Of a stretch of 64,000 nt of DNA, positions 36,301 through 45,381 are shown piece by piece (the first letter of the stretch is position 1; each line of letters starts with the position of its first letter). The notes beneath the pieces were generated by a model. The model saw nothing but the letters and a program-made list of their open reading frames with translations, ran no database searches and was not told where the DNA came from. Position numbers and translations under genes: made by a program. The stretch comes from Sulfopaludibacter sp963815475 (GTDB lineage: Bacteria > Acidobacteriota > Terriglobia > Bryobacterales > Bryobacteraceae), in the NCBI GenBank assembly GCA_963815475.1, contig CAWFHD010000003.1, forward strand, positions 4,092,001 through 4,156,000, read 5' to 3'.

Positions 36301-38118
36301 CTAATCCTCGTCGTCGTCGCCCTGCCCGACCTTCAGGACCGCCAGGAACGCTTCCTGCGGAATCTCCACGCGCCCTACGCGCTTCATCCGCTTCTTGCCT
36401 TCCTTCTGCTTCTCCAGCAATTTGCGCTTACGGCTGATGTCACCGCCGTAGCACTTCGCCAGGACGTTCTTGCGCATGCCCGAGATGGTCTCGCGCGCCA
36501 CAATCTTGTTCCCGATGGCGGCCTGCAAGGCCACTTCGAACATTTGTCGCGGAATCAGCCGGCGCAGGCGCGAGATCAACTCCTTGCCGCGCTCGTAGGC
36601 GAAATCGCGATGCACAATCAGCGATAGCGCATCCACCGGATCGCCCGCCACCAGCACGTCCAACCGCACCATCGGCGACACCCGGTGCCCCGACAAGTGA
36701 TAGTCCAGCGATGCATACCCGCGCGAAAGCGACTTCAGCCGGTCGTAAAAGTCCAGCACGATTTCGTTCAGCGGCATCTCATACATCAGCACCACGCGGC
36801 CGCCGCCCATGTACTCGAACTTCTTCTGCACGCCGCGCTTCTCTTCCAGCAGCTTCAAAATGCCGCCCAGGTACTCCTCGCGCGTGATCACGCTGGCGTC
36901 GATGATCGGCTCTTCAATCTGCTTGATCTCGGAAGGGTCCGGAAACTTGGTGGGGTTGTCGATCTCCAGCACTTCACCCATCGTGGTCGTCACCCGGTAG
37001 CGCACGCCCGGCGCCGTGGTGATCAGATCGATATTGAACTCGCGCTCCAACCGCTCCTGCACAATCTCCAGGTGCAGCAGCCCCAGGAAACCGCAGCGGA
37101 AACCGAAGCCCAGCGCCACCGAGTTTTCCGGTTCGAAGCTGAAGGCGCTATCGTTCAACCGCAGCTTCTCCAGCGCGTCGCGCAGCAGGCCGTGTTCGTG
37201 CGATTCAATTGGGTAGAGCCCCGCGAACACCATCGGCTTGATCTCTTCGAATCCCGGCAGCGGCTCCGACGCCGGGTTCGCGGCATCGATGATAGTGTCG
37301 CCGATCTTCGCATCCGACACCGTCTTGATATTCGCGAAGATGAAGCCCACTTCACCCGCCGACAACTCGGAGCAGGGAATCGCTTTGGGCGACTGATAGC
37401 CCAGGCCATCCACCTCAAACATCTGCCCGTTCGAAAACAGCTTGATCTTCTGGCCTTTGTAAATCTTGCCGTCCAGCACGCGGGCCAGAATGATCACGCC
37501 GCGGTAGCTGTCGAACCACGAATCGAAGATCAGCGCGCGTAGCGGCAGGTCGGGCGATCCCTTGGGATGCGGCACCAGGTGAACGATCGCTTCCAGAATC
37601 TCGTGCACGCCGATACCCTGTTTCGCGCTGGCCAGCACGGCATCGCGCGCATCCAGCCCAATCACGGTCTCGATCTGTTCCCGGATCCGCTCGGGCTCCG
37701 CCGCCGGCAGATCGATCTTGTTAATCACCGGGATGATTTCCAGGTTGTGGTGCAGCGCCAGGTACGTATTCGCCAGCGTCTGCGCCTCCACGCCCTGCGA
37801 CGCGTCCACCACCAGCAGCGCGCCCTCGCACGCCTGCAGGCTGCGCGACACCTCATACGAGAAGTCGACGTGCCCCGGGGTGTCGATCAGGTTGAGCTGG
37901 TACATGTTGCCGTCGTCCGCTTTGTAATTCAGGCGGACGGCGTGGGCTTTGATCGTGATGCCGCGCTCGCGCTCCAGGTCCATGGAGTCGAGCACCTGCT
38001 CCATCATTTCGCGCTTGGTGAGCGCGCCGGTGGTCTCGAGCAGCCGGTCGGCCAGCGTCGACTTGCCGTGATCGATGTGCGCAATGATAGAGAAATTGCG
38101 GATGAATTCGCGGTCCAT
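36301..38118 (-). CDS. lepA: Elongation factor 4 (LepA), ribosome back-translocase
   Basis: 605-residue translational GTPase that acts on stalled or misplaced ribosomes. G1 AHIDHGKSTLADRL (about 13-26), G2/G3 RGITIK and DTPGHVDF, G4 NKID, then the EF4-specific C-terminal region MRKNVLAKCYGGDISRKRKL and KQKEGKKRMKRVG. Full length. Codons 536-562 or so (DNA 36502-36584) are duplicated as a fragment at 27005-27087. The start at 38118 precedes the carboxypeptidase-regulatory gene stop region by 14 bases. Confidence 0.97.
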   Translation of the reverse strand: MDREFIRNFSIIAHIDHGKSTLADRLLETTGALTKREMMEQVLDSMDLERERGITIKAHAVRLNYKADDGNMYQLNLIDTPGHVDFSYEVSRSLQACEGALLVVDASQGVEAQTLANTYLALHHNLEIIPVINKIDLPAAEPERIREQIETVIGLDARDAVLASAKQGIGVHEILEAIVHLVPHPKGSPDLPLRALIFDSWFDSYRGVIILARVLDGKIYKGQKIKLFSNGQMFEVDGLGYQSPKAIPCSELSAGEVGFIFANIKTVSDAKIGDTIIDAANPASEPLPGFEEIKPMVFAGLYPIESHEHGLLRDALEKLRLNDSAFSFEPENSVALGFGFRCGFLGLLHLEIVQERLEREFNIDLITTAPGVRYRVTTTMGEVLEIDNPTKFPDPSEIKQIEEPIIDASVITREEYLGGILKLLEEKRGVQKKFEYMGGGRVVLMYEMPLNEIVLDFYDRLKSLSRGYASLDYHLSGHRVSPMVRLDVLVAGDPVDALSLIVHRDFAYERGKELISRLRRLIPRQMFEVALQAAIGNKIVARETISGMRKNVLAKCYGGDISRKRKLLEKQKEGKKRMKRVGRVEIPQEAFLAVLKVGQGDDDED

Positions 38119-38132
38119 GCTGTGGGGATACT

Positions 38133-39622
38133 CTATCGATTATCCCACACCGGGACCTTGAGATCCTTCGTGGCGGTTTCTCCTTCACCGATTTCTACCG
38201 TCTCCCCCAGCTTCGAGTACCATCCGACGGCCTCTCCGTTGCCAAGAATATCCTCGTCGGCGCGGTCATACACGAACACCTTGTATTTGCCCGGCGGCAC
38301 GGCATCGAAGGAGTATTTGCCATCGGCGCTTGTCACCGCGCTGCGGAAAACATCGCCGCCGAACGGCTCGTCCGGCGCCATGCCAACCATGGCGGCGGCA
38401 ACCGGTCCTTTCTCGTTTTGCACCACGCCTGCGAGGCGCGCATTGGTCACCGCAAGCATGACACGCACGCCGGTGCCAGGTGCGCCGTGAGTCAGGTTGA
38501 GCACCGGGGCCGGCTCCTTCACGTAAACTCCGGGCGACGCGCCCATCGCCATCACACGATAGCGATCCGCACGCACGCTGGCGAAACGGAAGGCGCCATC
38601 GGGTTCGACGTCGACCGGACCGATGAAAATGCCCCGCCGCTTAACGCTTGAAGCTGCACCATGCGTGCGAGTCCTCCGTCCACCTGCCCTTTCACTTCGA
38701 AGGGCGGAACGAACCGCAGTTCCACATTGTCGATGTCGGAATCGCGCACTTCGAGTTCCACCGCCGGGGTGGTCGGTTTTCCGGCGGGAGTCTGGCACCA
38801 GGCCGACAACTGATAGGTCCCCGGCGCGAGGCGCCAGATGGTGAATCGAGGGTCCTTGGACATGATGTGCGAACTGCGACGGGTGAAATCCGGCCCGACG
38901 CGGTATTGCCATCCACAACTCGCTGCGTTAGCCGGCGTTTCCGCCAGGTACCCGCTCACGCGTACGATCTTCGAAGCCGTCAGTCGGATCTCGATGCCGG
39001 CAGTCTCCATGCCCGCACGCGTCTCCACCGGCGCCGGAAACTCCGCCGGTCCATAGTGGGTCTCACGCGTGCCATCGGTGCGAATTTCGGGTGGCGAGTT
39101 GCCCTCCCAGGGCGAAGCGCGCAGCAGGAAGCGCCCGGCGCGCAATCCCCCCAGGCGGAATTCGCCGCGCCGGTTGGTATCGGCCGACCGCGATTGCGAG
39201 CCCCGAATCGCCTCCACTCGAATGTGCTCCAGTGGACTGCCGTTCTCATCCAACACCCGCCCGGTGATGGACGCCTGCAGAGCCAGTTTCAGGTCGAGCC
39301 GCGCAGCCGTCTCCGCTGCCTTCACTTCCAACAATTCCTCGGTCGATCCCGCCGCGTTCGCCGCCGGTAGGTATTCTGTCCGCTCCACGGAAGCCACGTA
39401 CGCGCCCGGCGCGATGCCCGAGATCGAGAAACGGCCTTCCGGCGTTGAGATGGCGCCGAAGCGCTGGCCGGAATAGTTGTCTTGCGGCCGGAGCGTAATG
39501 TGCGCCTTTGCGAGCGGTTCGCCCGTGAGGGAGTTGCTCACTGTGCCCTCGACGGCGCCGGTCTTCGGCGCTTGGGCGAACACGGCAACCGCCAGCAAGA
39601 GCAGGACACTACTGCTTCGCAT
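38133..39622 (-). pseudogene. Carboxypeptidase-regulatory-like repeat protein, frameshifted
   Basis: Secreted multi-domain beta-sandwich protein. Frame one (39622 to about 38640): signal peptide SSSVLLLLAVAVFAQ, then GAVEGTVSNSLTGEPLAKAH, ASITGRVLDENGSPLEHIRV and KIVRVSGYLAE, up to MVQLQALSGG. Frame two continues with IFIGPVDVEPDGAFRFASVR, LAGVVQNEKGPVAAAMVGMA, GKYSFDAVPPGKYKVFVYDR to the stop at 38133. The slip is in GGCGGGGC around 38634-38641. If the slip is a sequencing error this is an intact gene of about 495 codons. It overlaps its upstream neighbour by 14 bases and the two are paralogues. Confidence 0.75.
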
Positions 39623-41204
39623 CAGCGGTCTCCTTCGTCGCTACCTGCACTTTGGCCGTGGCTGTCTCGCCGGCCTTGACCTCCACCGGTTCCGCCTTCC
39701 GCGCCGCGTCTGCGGGGTCCATCTGCCAGCCCAGTCCCGCATTCCAAGCTGCCAGTCGGTACTTGCCTGGCGGCAGACTGTCGAAATGAAAGCCGCCGTC
39801 ATCTTCGGTGGAGGCGGAGCGCATGGCCTCGCGCTCGTAGTCGCCATCCGGGTAGAGAAAGACGCGGCTGTGCGGGTGATCCTCCACTATGCCGGCAATC
39901 GAACCTGCCTTGCCTACCGTGATCTTCAGTTTCGCTCCGCCCGTTCGCAGGTCCACGACGTTGTGACTGGCAGGCGCATCGTCCAGCGTCACCGTGAGGT
40001 ACTCGCTTCCCGATTGCGGTGCCAGCAGCACCCGATAACGATCCGGCTGAATTCCGCTCAGTTGGAACGTGCCATCGGCCGCGACCGCACCTTCGCCTCC
40101 CGGCCCATGGCCGCGCGTGGACGCGGCTGACTCCAGGTGCACCGTGCGTCCCGCCACTCCCGCCGTTGTCGCTGTGCCAGTGAGTTCGCGTCCCGGCGCC
40201 AATGCCAGTTCAACCACCGCGCTGGAGTTTTCCAATGTGACTTCGAGCATCTGGCTGCGCAGCCAGTGCGAGCCCGATTCGCAGCCGGCGTATAGCCGGT
40301 ACGTCGCGGGCGCCAGGTGCGAAATGCTGAACTTACCCTCGCGCCCCACACCCAATGGCTGGTCATACATCGAATCGCCGTCGCGATAGTCCACTTGCAA
40401 AATCAGATCGATGGGGCAATCCGCCGGAGCGCCCGAGATCGTCCCGCTGATCTTCAGCACCGAGGTCCGCGATAGGTGGAAATCCAGGCCGCTGCGTTCG
40501 GCGCCGGCCGCGACTTCGATAACCGTGGCGCGCATCGGGTCTGGCGCGTTTGAATAATACACGGGGCGGTAGGTGATCTCGGAAGTTCCATCCGTGCGCA
40601 CTTCCTCCTGCGCATCCGAATCGCCCGGAGGCGGCTCGGCCTTTACCACGTATTTGCCGGGAGCAACGGCGATGTGGAACTCGCCGCGATCGTCGCTGTG
40701 GGCAAACCAGGTTTCGCGCCAACCGCTGCGGAAGGAGCCTTCGGGCGAATTCACGCGCAGCTCGATATCGGGCAAAGGCTCGCCGCTCTCGTCGAATACG
40801 TGTCCCGAGAGTTCCGCCTCCGCCGCCATTTCGATGCGAAGACCGTCGACCTGCTGTCCAGCCTTCACCTCCACTACCGGCGACTTGGGCGAATCGGGCT
40901 GGCTGCCCCGGACGTATACATAGCCGGTAAGCGCGGGATTGATTACATACGACCCGGCTCGAAGTCCGGTGACCGAAAAGCGCCCGGCGTCGTCCGTGAT
41001 CGCACCATAAACCGGTCCGTCGAGCCCGGGCTTCGCCATCAACTCCAGGCGCAAATGAACCCCCCGCAGCGGACGATAGTTGACAGAGTCAACCAAATAG
41101 TTGACTCTGTCAACTATCGTCCCCCGGATGCTCGCGGTATCCTGGGCGACGGCCCAACCGCACAGCAGAAGCCATGCGCCGAGTATGCGCCACGGTTTCG
41201 CCAT
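39609..41204 (-). CDS. Carboxypeptidase-regulatory-like repeat protein, secreted
   Basis: 531 residues: signal peptide ILGAWLLLCGWAVAQD, then repeated Ig-like domains, each with a turn such as DDAGRFSVTGLRAGSYVI, DDRGEFHIAVAPGKYVVKAE, EGKFSISHLAPATYRLYAG, DGTFQLSGIQPDRYRVLLA and DGGFHFDSLPPGKYRLAAWN. Such proteins are abundant in Acidobacteria; role probably at the cell surface or in the periplasm, otherwise unknown. Residues about 28-45 (VDRVNYLVDSVNYRP) are encoded by a perfect palindrome (41071-41122) and look inserted relative to the usual first-domain pattern. Confidence 0.85.
   Translation of the reverse strand: MAKPWRILGAWLLLCGWAVAQDTASIRGTIVDRVNYLVDSVNYRPLRGVHLRLELMAKPGLDGPVYGAITDDAGRFSVTGLRAGSYVINPALTGYVYVRGSQPDSPKSPVVEVKAGQQVDGLRIEMAAEAELSGHVFDESGEPLPDIELRVNSPEGSFRSGWRETWFAHSDDRGEFHIAVAPGKYVVKAEPPPGDSDAQEEVRTDGTSEITYRPVYYSNAPDPMRATVIEVAAGAERSGLDFHLSRTSVLKISGTISGAPADCPIDLILQVDYRDGDSMYDQPLGVGREGKFSISHLAPATYRLYAGCESGSHWLRSQMLEVTLENSSAVVELALAPGRELTGTATTAGVAGRTVHLESAASTRGHGPGGEGAVAADGTFQLSGIQPDRYRVLLAPQSGSEYLTVTLDDAPASHNVVDLRTGGAKLKITVGKAGSIAGIVEDHPHSRVFLYPDGDYEREAMRSASTEDDGGFHFDSLPPGKYRLAAWNAGLGWQMDPADAARKAEPVEVKAGETATAKVQVATKETADAKQ
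41071..41122. repeat. Perfect 23-bp inverted repeat inside a coding sequence
   Basis: Left arm 41071-41093, six-base loop CAAATA, right arm 41100-41122, with no mismatch. Each arm contains a second palindrome, GTTGAC-AGA-GTCAAC. It falls near the 5' end of the gene at 39609-41204 and keeps the frame, adding VNY twice. Confidence 0.9.
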
Positions 41205-41228
41205 GACCCGATGTTACACTGATCCATA

Positions 41229-42014
41229 ATGCTCTACCAGCACATCCTGTTTGAGGCGGACGAGACCGGCATCGCGCTGATCACCGTCAACCGCCCCAAC
41301 AAGTTAAACGCGCTTTCGCGCGCGGTAGTGCAGGAGTTGGACGACGCTTTCAGCCGCATTTCGCACGATTCCGCCATTCGCGCCGCCATCCTCACGGGCT
41401 CGGGCGAAAAGGCGTTCGTTGCAGGCGCCGATATCAACGAACTGGCCGTTTTATCGGCCGTGGAAGCGCGCCAATTTGCCGCCGCAGGACAGCAGACGTT
41501 TCGCAAATTGGAAACGCTGCACAAACCCTCCGTAGCAGCAGTGAACGGCTATGCATTAGGCGGCGGACTCGAACTGGCGATGAGCTGCACGGTGCGCTTC
41601 GCCTCGGAAAACGCCATGCTCGGGCAGCCTGAGGTGAAACTCGGGATCGTTCCCGGTTACGGCGGCACGCAGCGTTTACCCCGTTTGGTGGGCCGGGGAC
41701 GCGCGCTGGAATTGCTGCTCTCGGGCGACTCCATCCCCGCTACCGAGGCGCATCGCATCGGACTGGTGAATGCCGTGGTCCCGCAAGCCGAGTTGCTCAG
41801 CTACTCCCGGGCATGGCTCGCCAAGGTGTTGGCGAATGCTCCGGTGGCCGTGGGATTGACCATGGAAGCGGTGGACGTGGGGCTCGATTCGGGCATCGAT
41901 GCCGGCCTGAAATTTGAAGCGGCCGCATTCGGGGTCAGCGCATCCAGCGAAGACAGGCGCGAAGGCACGCGAGCATTTCTGGAAAAAAGGAAGCCCGCCT
42001 TCGCGGGAAAGTGA
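41229..42014 (+). CDS. Enoyl-CoA hydratase/isomerase (crotonase) family protein
   Basis: 261 residues. VNRPNKLNALSRAVVQELDD, the CoA-binding and oxyanion-hole segment FVAGADINEL and GYALGGGLELAMSC, then QPEVKLGIVPGYGGTQRLPR with the catalytic Glu of PEV, and ALELLLSGDSIPATEAHRIG with the second Glu. Both catalytic Glu positions of true enoyl-CoA hydratases appear to be present, so hydration of enoyl-CoA in fatty-acid or butyryl-CoA metabolism is likely. It starts divergently from the carboxypeptidase-regulatory gene 24 bases away and is followed by ribH after three bases. Confidence 0.92.
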   Translation: MLYQHILFEADETGIALITVNRPNKLNALSRAVVQELDDAFSRISHDSAIRAAILTGSGEKAFVAGADINELAVLSAVEARQFAAAGQQTFRKLETLHKPSVAAVNGYALGGGLELAMSCTVRFASENAMLGQPEVKLGIVPGYGGTQRLPRLVGRGRALELLLSGDSIPATEAHRIGLVNAVVPQAELLSYSRAWLAKVLANAPVAVGLTMEAVDVGLDSGIDAGLKFEAAAFGVSASSEDRREGTRAFLEKRKPAFAGK

Positions 42015-42017
42015 AAC

Positions 42018-42494
42018 ATGTCAAAAGTATTTGAAGGCCAGCTATCGGCCTCCGGACTGCGATTTGCGATCGTCGTCAGCCGGTTCAACAGCTTTATTAC
42101 GGAACGTCTTCTGGCCGGCGCCATGGACGCTCTCACCCGCACGGGCGCCGCGGCCGACGCCATCGACACGGTGAAGGTCCCCGGGTCATGGGAAGTGCCG
42201 CTGGTGGCGGGCGAACTGGCGCGGCAACATCGCTACGACGCCATCATCTGCCTGAGCGCCGTGATCCGCGGCGATACTCCCCACTTCGATTACGTGGCAG
42301 CCGAGGCCGCCAAGGGTGTGGCGCACGCTTCTATCGATACCGGTGTTCCCGTGGCGTTCGGCGTGCTGACCACGAACACGTTGGAGCAAGCCATCGACCG
42401 CGCCGGCGCCAAGAGCGGCAACAAAGGTTTCGACGCCGCCATGACGGCCGTGGAGATGGCGAATCTGATGCGCACGCTCCGCCAGGCCACGTAA
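42018..42494 (+). CDS. ribH: 6,7-dimethyl-8-ribityllumazine synthase
   Basis: 158 residues; penultimate step of riboflavin synthesis, condensing 5-amino-6-ribitylaminouracil with dihydroxybutanone phosphate. RFAIVVSRFNSFITERLLAG, VKVPGSWEVPLVAGELAR, DAIICLSAVIRGDTPHFDYV (catalytic His in the family's RGDTPHFD) and PVAFGVLTTNTLEQAIDRAG with GNKGFDAAMTAVEM. It overlaps nusB by one base (TAATG), the common ribH-nusB pair. No FMN riboswitch seen upstream. Confidence 0.97.
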   Translation: MSKVFEGQLSASGLRFAIVVSRFNSFITERLLAGAMDALTRTGAAADAIDTVKVPGSWEVPLVAGELARQHRYDAIICLSAVIRGDTPHFDYVAAEAAKGVAHASIDTGVPVAFGVLTTNTLEQAIDRAGAKSGNKGFDAAMTAVEMANLMRTLRQAT

Positions 42495-42922
42495 TGCCCT
42501 CCCGCCGCAGATCCCGCCAGCGCGCGCTGCAGATCCTTTTTCTTTGGGACGCCCGCCGACAACCGGTGACGGACGTGATTGACGCCTACTACGACACGCT
42601 CTATTCCGAGGAACGTCCCGAGCGCGACCCGTTCGTGGCCGATCTGGTGCGCGGCACCGTGGAACACCTCGCCGAGCTCGACGAACGTATCACCAAGCAC
42701 GCCGAGCATTGGCGGATGGAACGGATGCCCGCCGTGGACCGGAATATTCTCCGGCTGGCCGTGTACGAAATGACGCACGGGGGCACCCCCGCGGCGGTCA
42801 CCATCGACGAGGCGCTGGAACTGGCGCGCAAGTTTTCAGGCGAAGACTCGGTCCAGTTCGTCAACGGAGTATTGGACGCCATCCATCGCGAAAGCCCGGG
42901 TCGCGAAGACCCGTTAAGTTGA
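42494..42922 (+). CDS. nusB: Transcription antitermination factor NusB
   Basis: 142 residues from the ATG overlapping the ribH stop. All-helical RNA-binding protein that with NusE (S10) supports rRNA antitermination. RRRSRQRALQILFLWDARRQ at the N terminus, ITKHAEHWRMERMPAVDRNI and LRLAVYEMTHGGTPAAVTID, then ELARKFSGEDSVQFVNGVLD are diagnostic. The longer open frame upstream overlaps ribH and is ignored. Confidence 0.96.
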   Translation: MPSRRRSRQRALQILFLWDARRQPVTDVIDAYYDTLYSEERPERDPFVADLVRGTVEHLAELDERITKHAEHWRMERMPAVDRNILRLAVYEMTHGGTPAAVTIDEALELARKFSGEDSVQFVNGVLDAIHRESPGREDPLS

Positions 42923-42993
42923 ACCCCTTCGGCCTTTGCTGCGTCTAAAAGGTTAGCGCTACTGCTACGATATACTCGGCATAAGGGTTGTGC

Positions 42994-44601
42994 ATGTTTC
43001 ATAAGAGGCTGTCTCTCTTCGGCTTACCGCTAATCGTACTGTTCTTCTCGTTGGTGGGCGGGTTTTACGGTCATCAGGTACTGGCGGCTGCGACCAACGT
43101 CGTGGAAGAACCGTCCAGCGAACGCGACATCGCCACCTTCACCAAGTTTTACGCCCTGGTGGCGGAGAACTATGCGGAGCCGCTCGATTCCGCCAAGGCC
43201 ATTTACAAGGGCGCCATCCCGGGAATGCTCAGCACGCTCGACCCGCACTCCAATTTCTTCGATCCGCGCGAGTACCAGCTTGTGCTCGAAGATCAGCATG
43301 GCCGTTATTCGGGCGTAGGCATGCAAGTGGGCTCGCGCAACGGCAAGACCTACGTGATGGCGCCGTTTCCCGGCTCACCGGCGTACCGCGCAGGTATCCG
43401 CCCGGGCGACGTGATCTCATTTATCAACGACAAGGCGACCGACAACCTCTCCACTACAGAAGTAGCGGACATGCTGAAGGGGAGAAGCGGAACGCCGGTG
43501 AAGATTGTGGTTTCCCGCGAAGGCTCGCCGGACTATTTGAGTTTCAATATTGTCCGCGAGGACATCAGCCGCAAGACCGTTGAGGACGCGTTCTGGATCA
43601 AGCCGGATATCGCCTACGTCAAGATTCTGAGCTTCGGCGACTACACGAGCCGCGAACTGGAAGAGAATCTCCGGAGGCTGGGTGAGAACCATCTGGAAGG
43701 CCTGGTGCTTGACCTGCGCGGCAATCCGGGCGGACTCCTCAACGAAGCGGTCGCAGTGGCGGACCATTTTCTGACTCGCGGCCAGACGGTGGTATCGCAG
43801 CACGGAAGGGCGTCGGAGGAGCATGTTTACGTAGCGCAGCGCGGCAATCGCGGGCGCGACTACCCCATCGTGGTGCTGGTCAACAAGTATTCCGCGTCGG
43901 CCGCCGAGATCGTTTCGGGAGCCTTGCAGGATCACGACCGCGCCTGGATTCTGGGCGAGGATACTTTCGGCAAGGGCTTGGTACAGAGCGTGTTCCCGCT
44001 GGCCGACCATACCGGACTGGCGCTGACTACGGCGCATTTCTATACGCCGAGCGGACGCCTCATCCAGCGCGACTACAGCAAGATTTCGTTTTACGACTAC
44101 TATTACCACCTGGGCGGAACCACGCGGAATCCCAACGATGTGCGTATGACCGATAGCGGCCGCACGGTGTATGGCGGCGGCGGGATTACGCCGGACGAAA
44201 AGTTCGACACACCGAAACCCGACGGGCTCGAAGCGCAACTCTTCCGCAGCGGCCTTTTCGATTTCACGCGGAGCTATTTTGGAAAGCACTCCACGGCGCT
44301 GCCCAAGGGCTGGATGCCGGACGATGCCACGATGAAGGAGCTGCGTCAGTATCTCACCACGAACAGCAAGAGCTTCTCCGAGGCGGATTTCCGCAAGGAC
44401 CAGGACTGGATTAAACGTTACCTGGCAAAGGAAATGTACGTGTATGCTTTCAACGTAGATGAGAGCGACCGCGTCTTTGCCATGACTGATCCGGAAGTGG
44501 AAGCGGCAGTGAAGGTGATGCCTAAGGCGTCCGCGCTTCTGCAGAGCGCCCACAAGATTATTGTCCAGCGCATGGGACAGCCGGGGGGCCAACACCGATA
44601 A
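42994..44601 (+). CDS. S41-family C-terminal processing peptidase (CtpA/Prc-like)
   Basis: 535 residues: N-terminal anchor LFGLPLIVLFFSLVGGFYG, catalytic-domain start DIATFTKFYALVAENYAEPL, a PDZ domain (YSGVGMQVGSRNGKTYVMAP, YRAGIRPGDVISFINDK), and the protease core: GLVLDLRGNPGGLLNEAVAV, VNKYSASAAEIVSGAL with the Ser nucleophile and GEDTFGKGLVQ with the Lys base. Such enzymes trim or degrade periplasmic proteins from their C terminus. ATG 42994 is chosen over TTG 42988. TATACT at 42972-42977 may be its -10 box. Confidence 0.93.
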   Translation: MFHKRLSLFGLPLIVLFFSLVGGFYGHQVLAAATNVVEEPSSERDIATFTKFYALVAENYAEPLDSAKAIYKGAIPGMLSTLDPHSNFFDPREYQLVLEDQHGRYSGVGMQVGSRNGKTYVMAPFPGSPAYRAGIRPGDVISFINDKATDNLSTTEVADMLKGRSGTPVKIVVSREGSPDYLSFNIVREDISRKTVEDAFWIKPDIAYVKILSFGDYTSRELEENLRRLGENHLEGLVLDLRGNPGGLLNEAVAVADHFLTRGQTVVSQHGRASEEHVYVAQRGNRGRDYPIVVLVNKYSASAAEIVSGALQDHDRAWILGEDTFGKGLVQSVFPLADHTGLALTTAHFYTPSGRLIQRDYSKISFYDYYYHLGGTTRNPNDVRMTDSGRTVYGGGGITPDEKFDTPKPDGLEAQLFRSGLFDFTRSYFGKHSTALPKGWMPDDATMKELRQYLTTNSKSFSEADFRKDQDWIKRYLAKEMYVYAFNVDESDRVFAMTDPEVEAAVKVMPKASALLQSAHKIIVQRMGQPGGQHR

Positions 44602-45381
44602 ATTGAATTAGCCAATACTAAATTAGATTAGCCAAGACCGCCGGCAGGAGTGCCGGCGCTGCACGCAAGAGTGCGCGCGCCACATCGAGTTTCCACAACG
44701 ACGGTAGGGAAGGCGCCGACTCCCTTACGGTCGCGGCTTCCATGAGAAGGCCACTCCCTGTCAAGGGAGAACTTGGGGGTCTCAGGGGGCTTGCCCCCTG
44801 GCGGAGGATGAGGCAGCGCCTCATGCGCGCGTAGCGCGCTGCCCTCCGAACCTACGCCGTTTACCGCCCGCTTTGCCAATGGCCCCCTTTCCCTCATCCC
44901 TGGAGAATCTTCGGAACGGAAGGAATCTGTCAAGGGCGCGCGTTTTGTGCGCGGCTTGCGAACCCTTGACAGATTCCTTCCGTTCTGGAAACTGTGGCCT
45001 GAGGGAAAGGGGGCCGGGGTCTCAGGGGGCTTGGCCCCCTGGCGGAGTTTGAGGCAGCGCCTCATGCGCGCTTCAGCGCGCTGTCCGACTCGCCATTTCC
45101 CACGCTCTCGCGGATACCCATCCGTTTCGTCGGAACTGCTCTCTGCCCGATTGCCTTGCCCGCCCGTAGTATCGCCACGCTTCCATCCGCACTCGATTGT
45201 GGCCGTGGCCACGGTGCCCATTGGTGTTCTGGATACTAGGGGTGCTGCTATCTCGGAAGCGATCTGTGGAGTCCCAGTTGCCTGGTTCTCGACAATCAGC
45301 CGCGACTCCGCAGTCACCCCAACCCGGCGCTTTTGCATATCTCGCAGATCCCCGTTCCTTCCCAAACTGAATCCCAAATGC
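44602..45381. repeat. Hairpin-rich repeat region between ctpA and the IS110 element
   Basis: No gene. Direct repeats 44776-44841 and 45016-45083 (66 and 68 bp, few differences) each hold three small hairpins: GGGGGCTTG(G)CCCCC, GAGGCAGCGCCTC and a GCGCGC...GCGCGC pair. Between them lies a nested inverted repeat: 44881-44896 pairs with 45000-45015 (16 bp) and 44914-44936 pairs with 44963-44985 (23 bp). Open frames here are by-products of GC-rich repeats. This looks like a REP/BIME-like or MITE-like unit. Confidence 0.8.
44881..45015. repeat. Nested inverted repeat (16-bp and 23-bp perfect arms)
   Basis: Outer arms 44881-44896 and 45000-45015; inner arms 44914-44936 and 44963-44985; the inner loop itself contains CGCGCGTTTTGTGCGCG. 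Sides are flanked by the 66-68 bp direct repeats, so the whole could be one 308-bp unit. Confidence 0.85.

Noticed and set aside
44628..45377. 249-codon minus-strand frame in the repeat region
   Set aside because: Runs straight through direct and inverted repeats; composition (P/R/G) reflects the repeats, with no start context.
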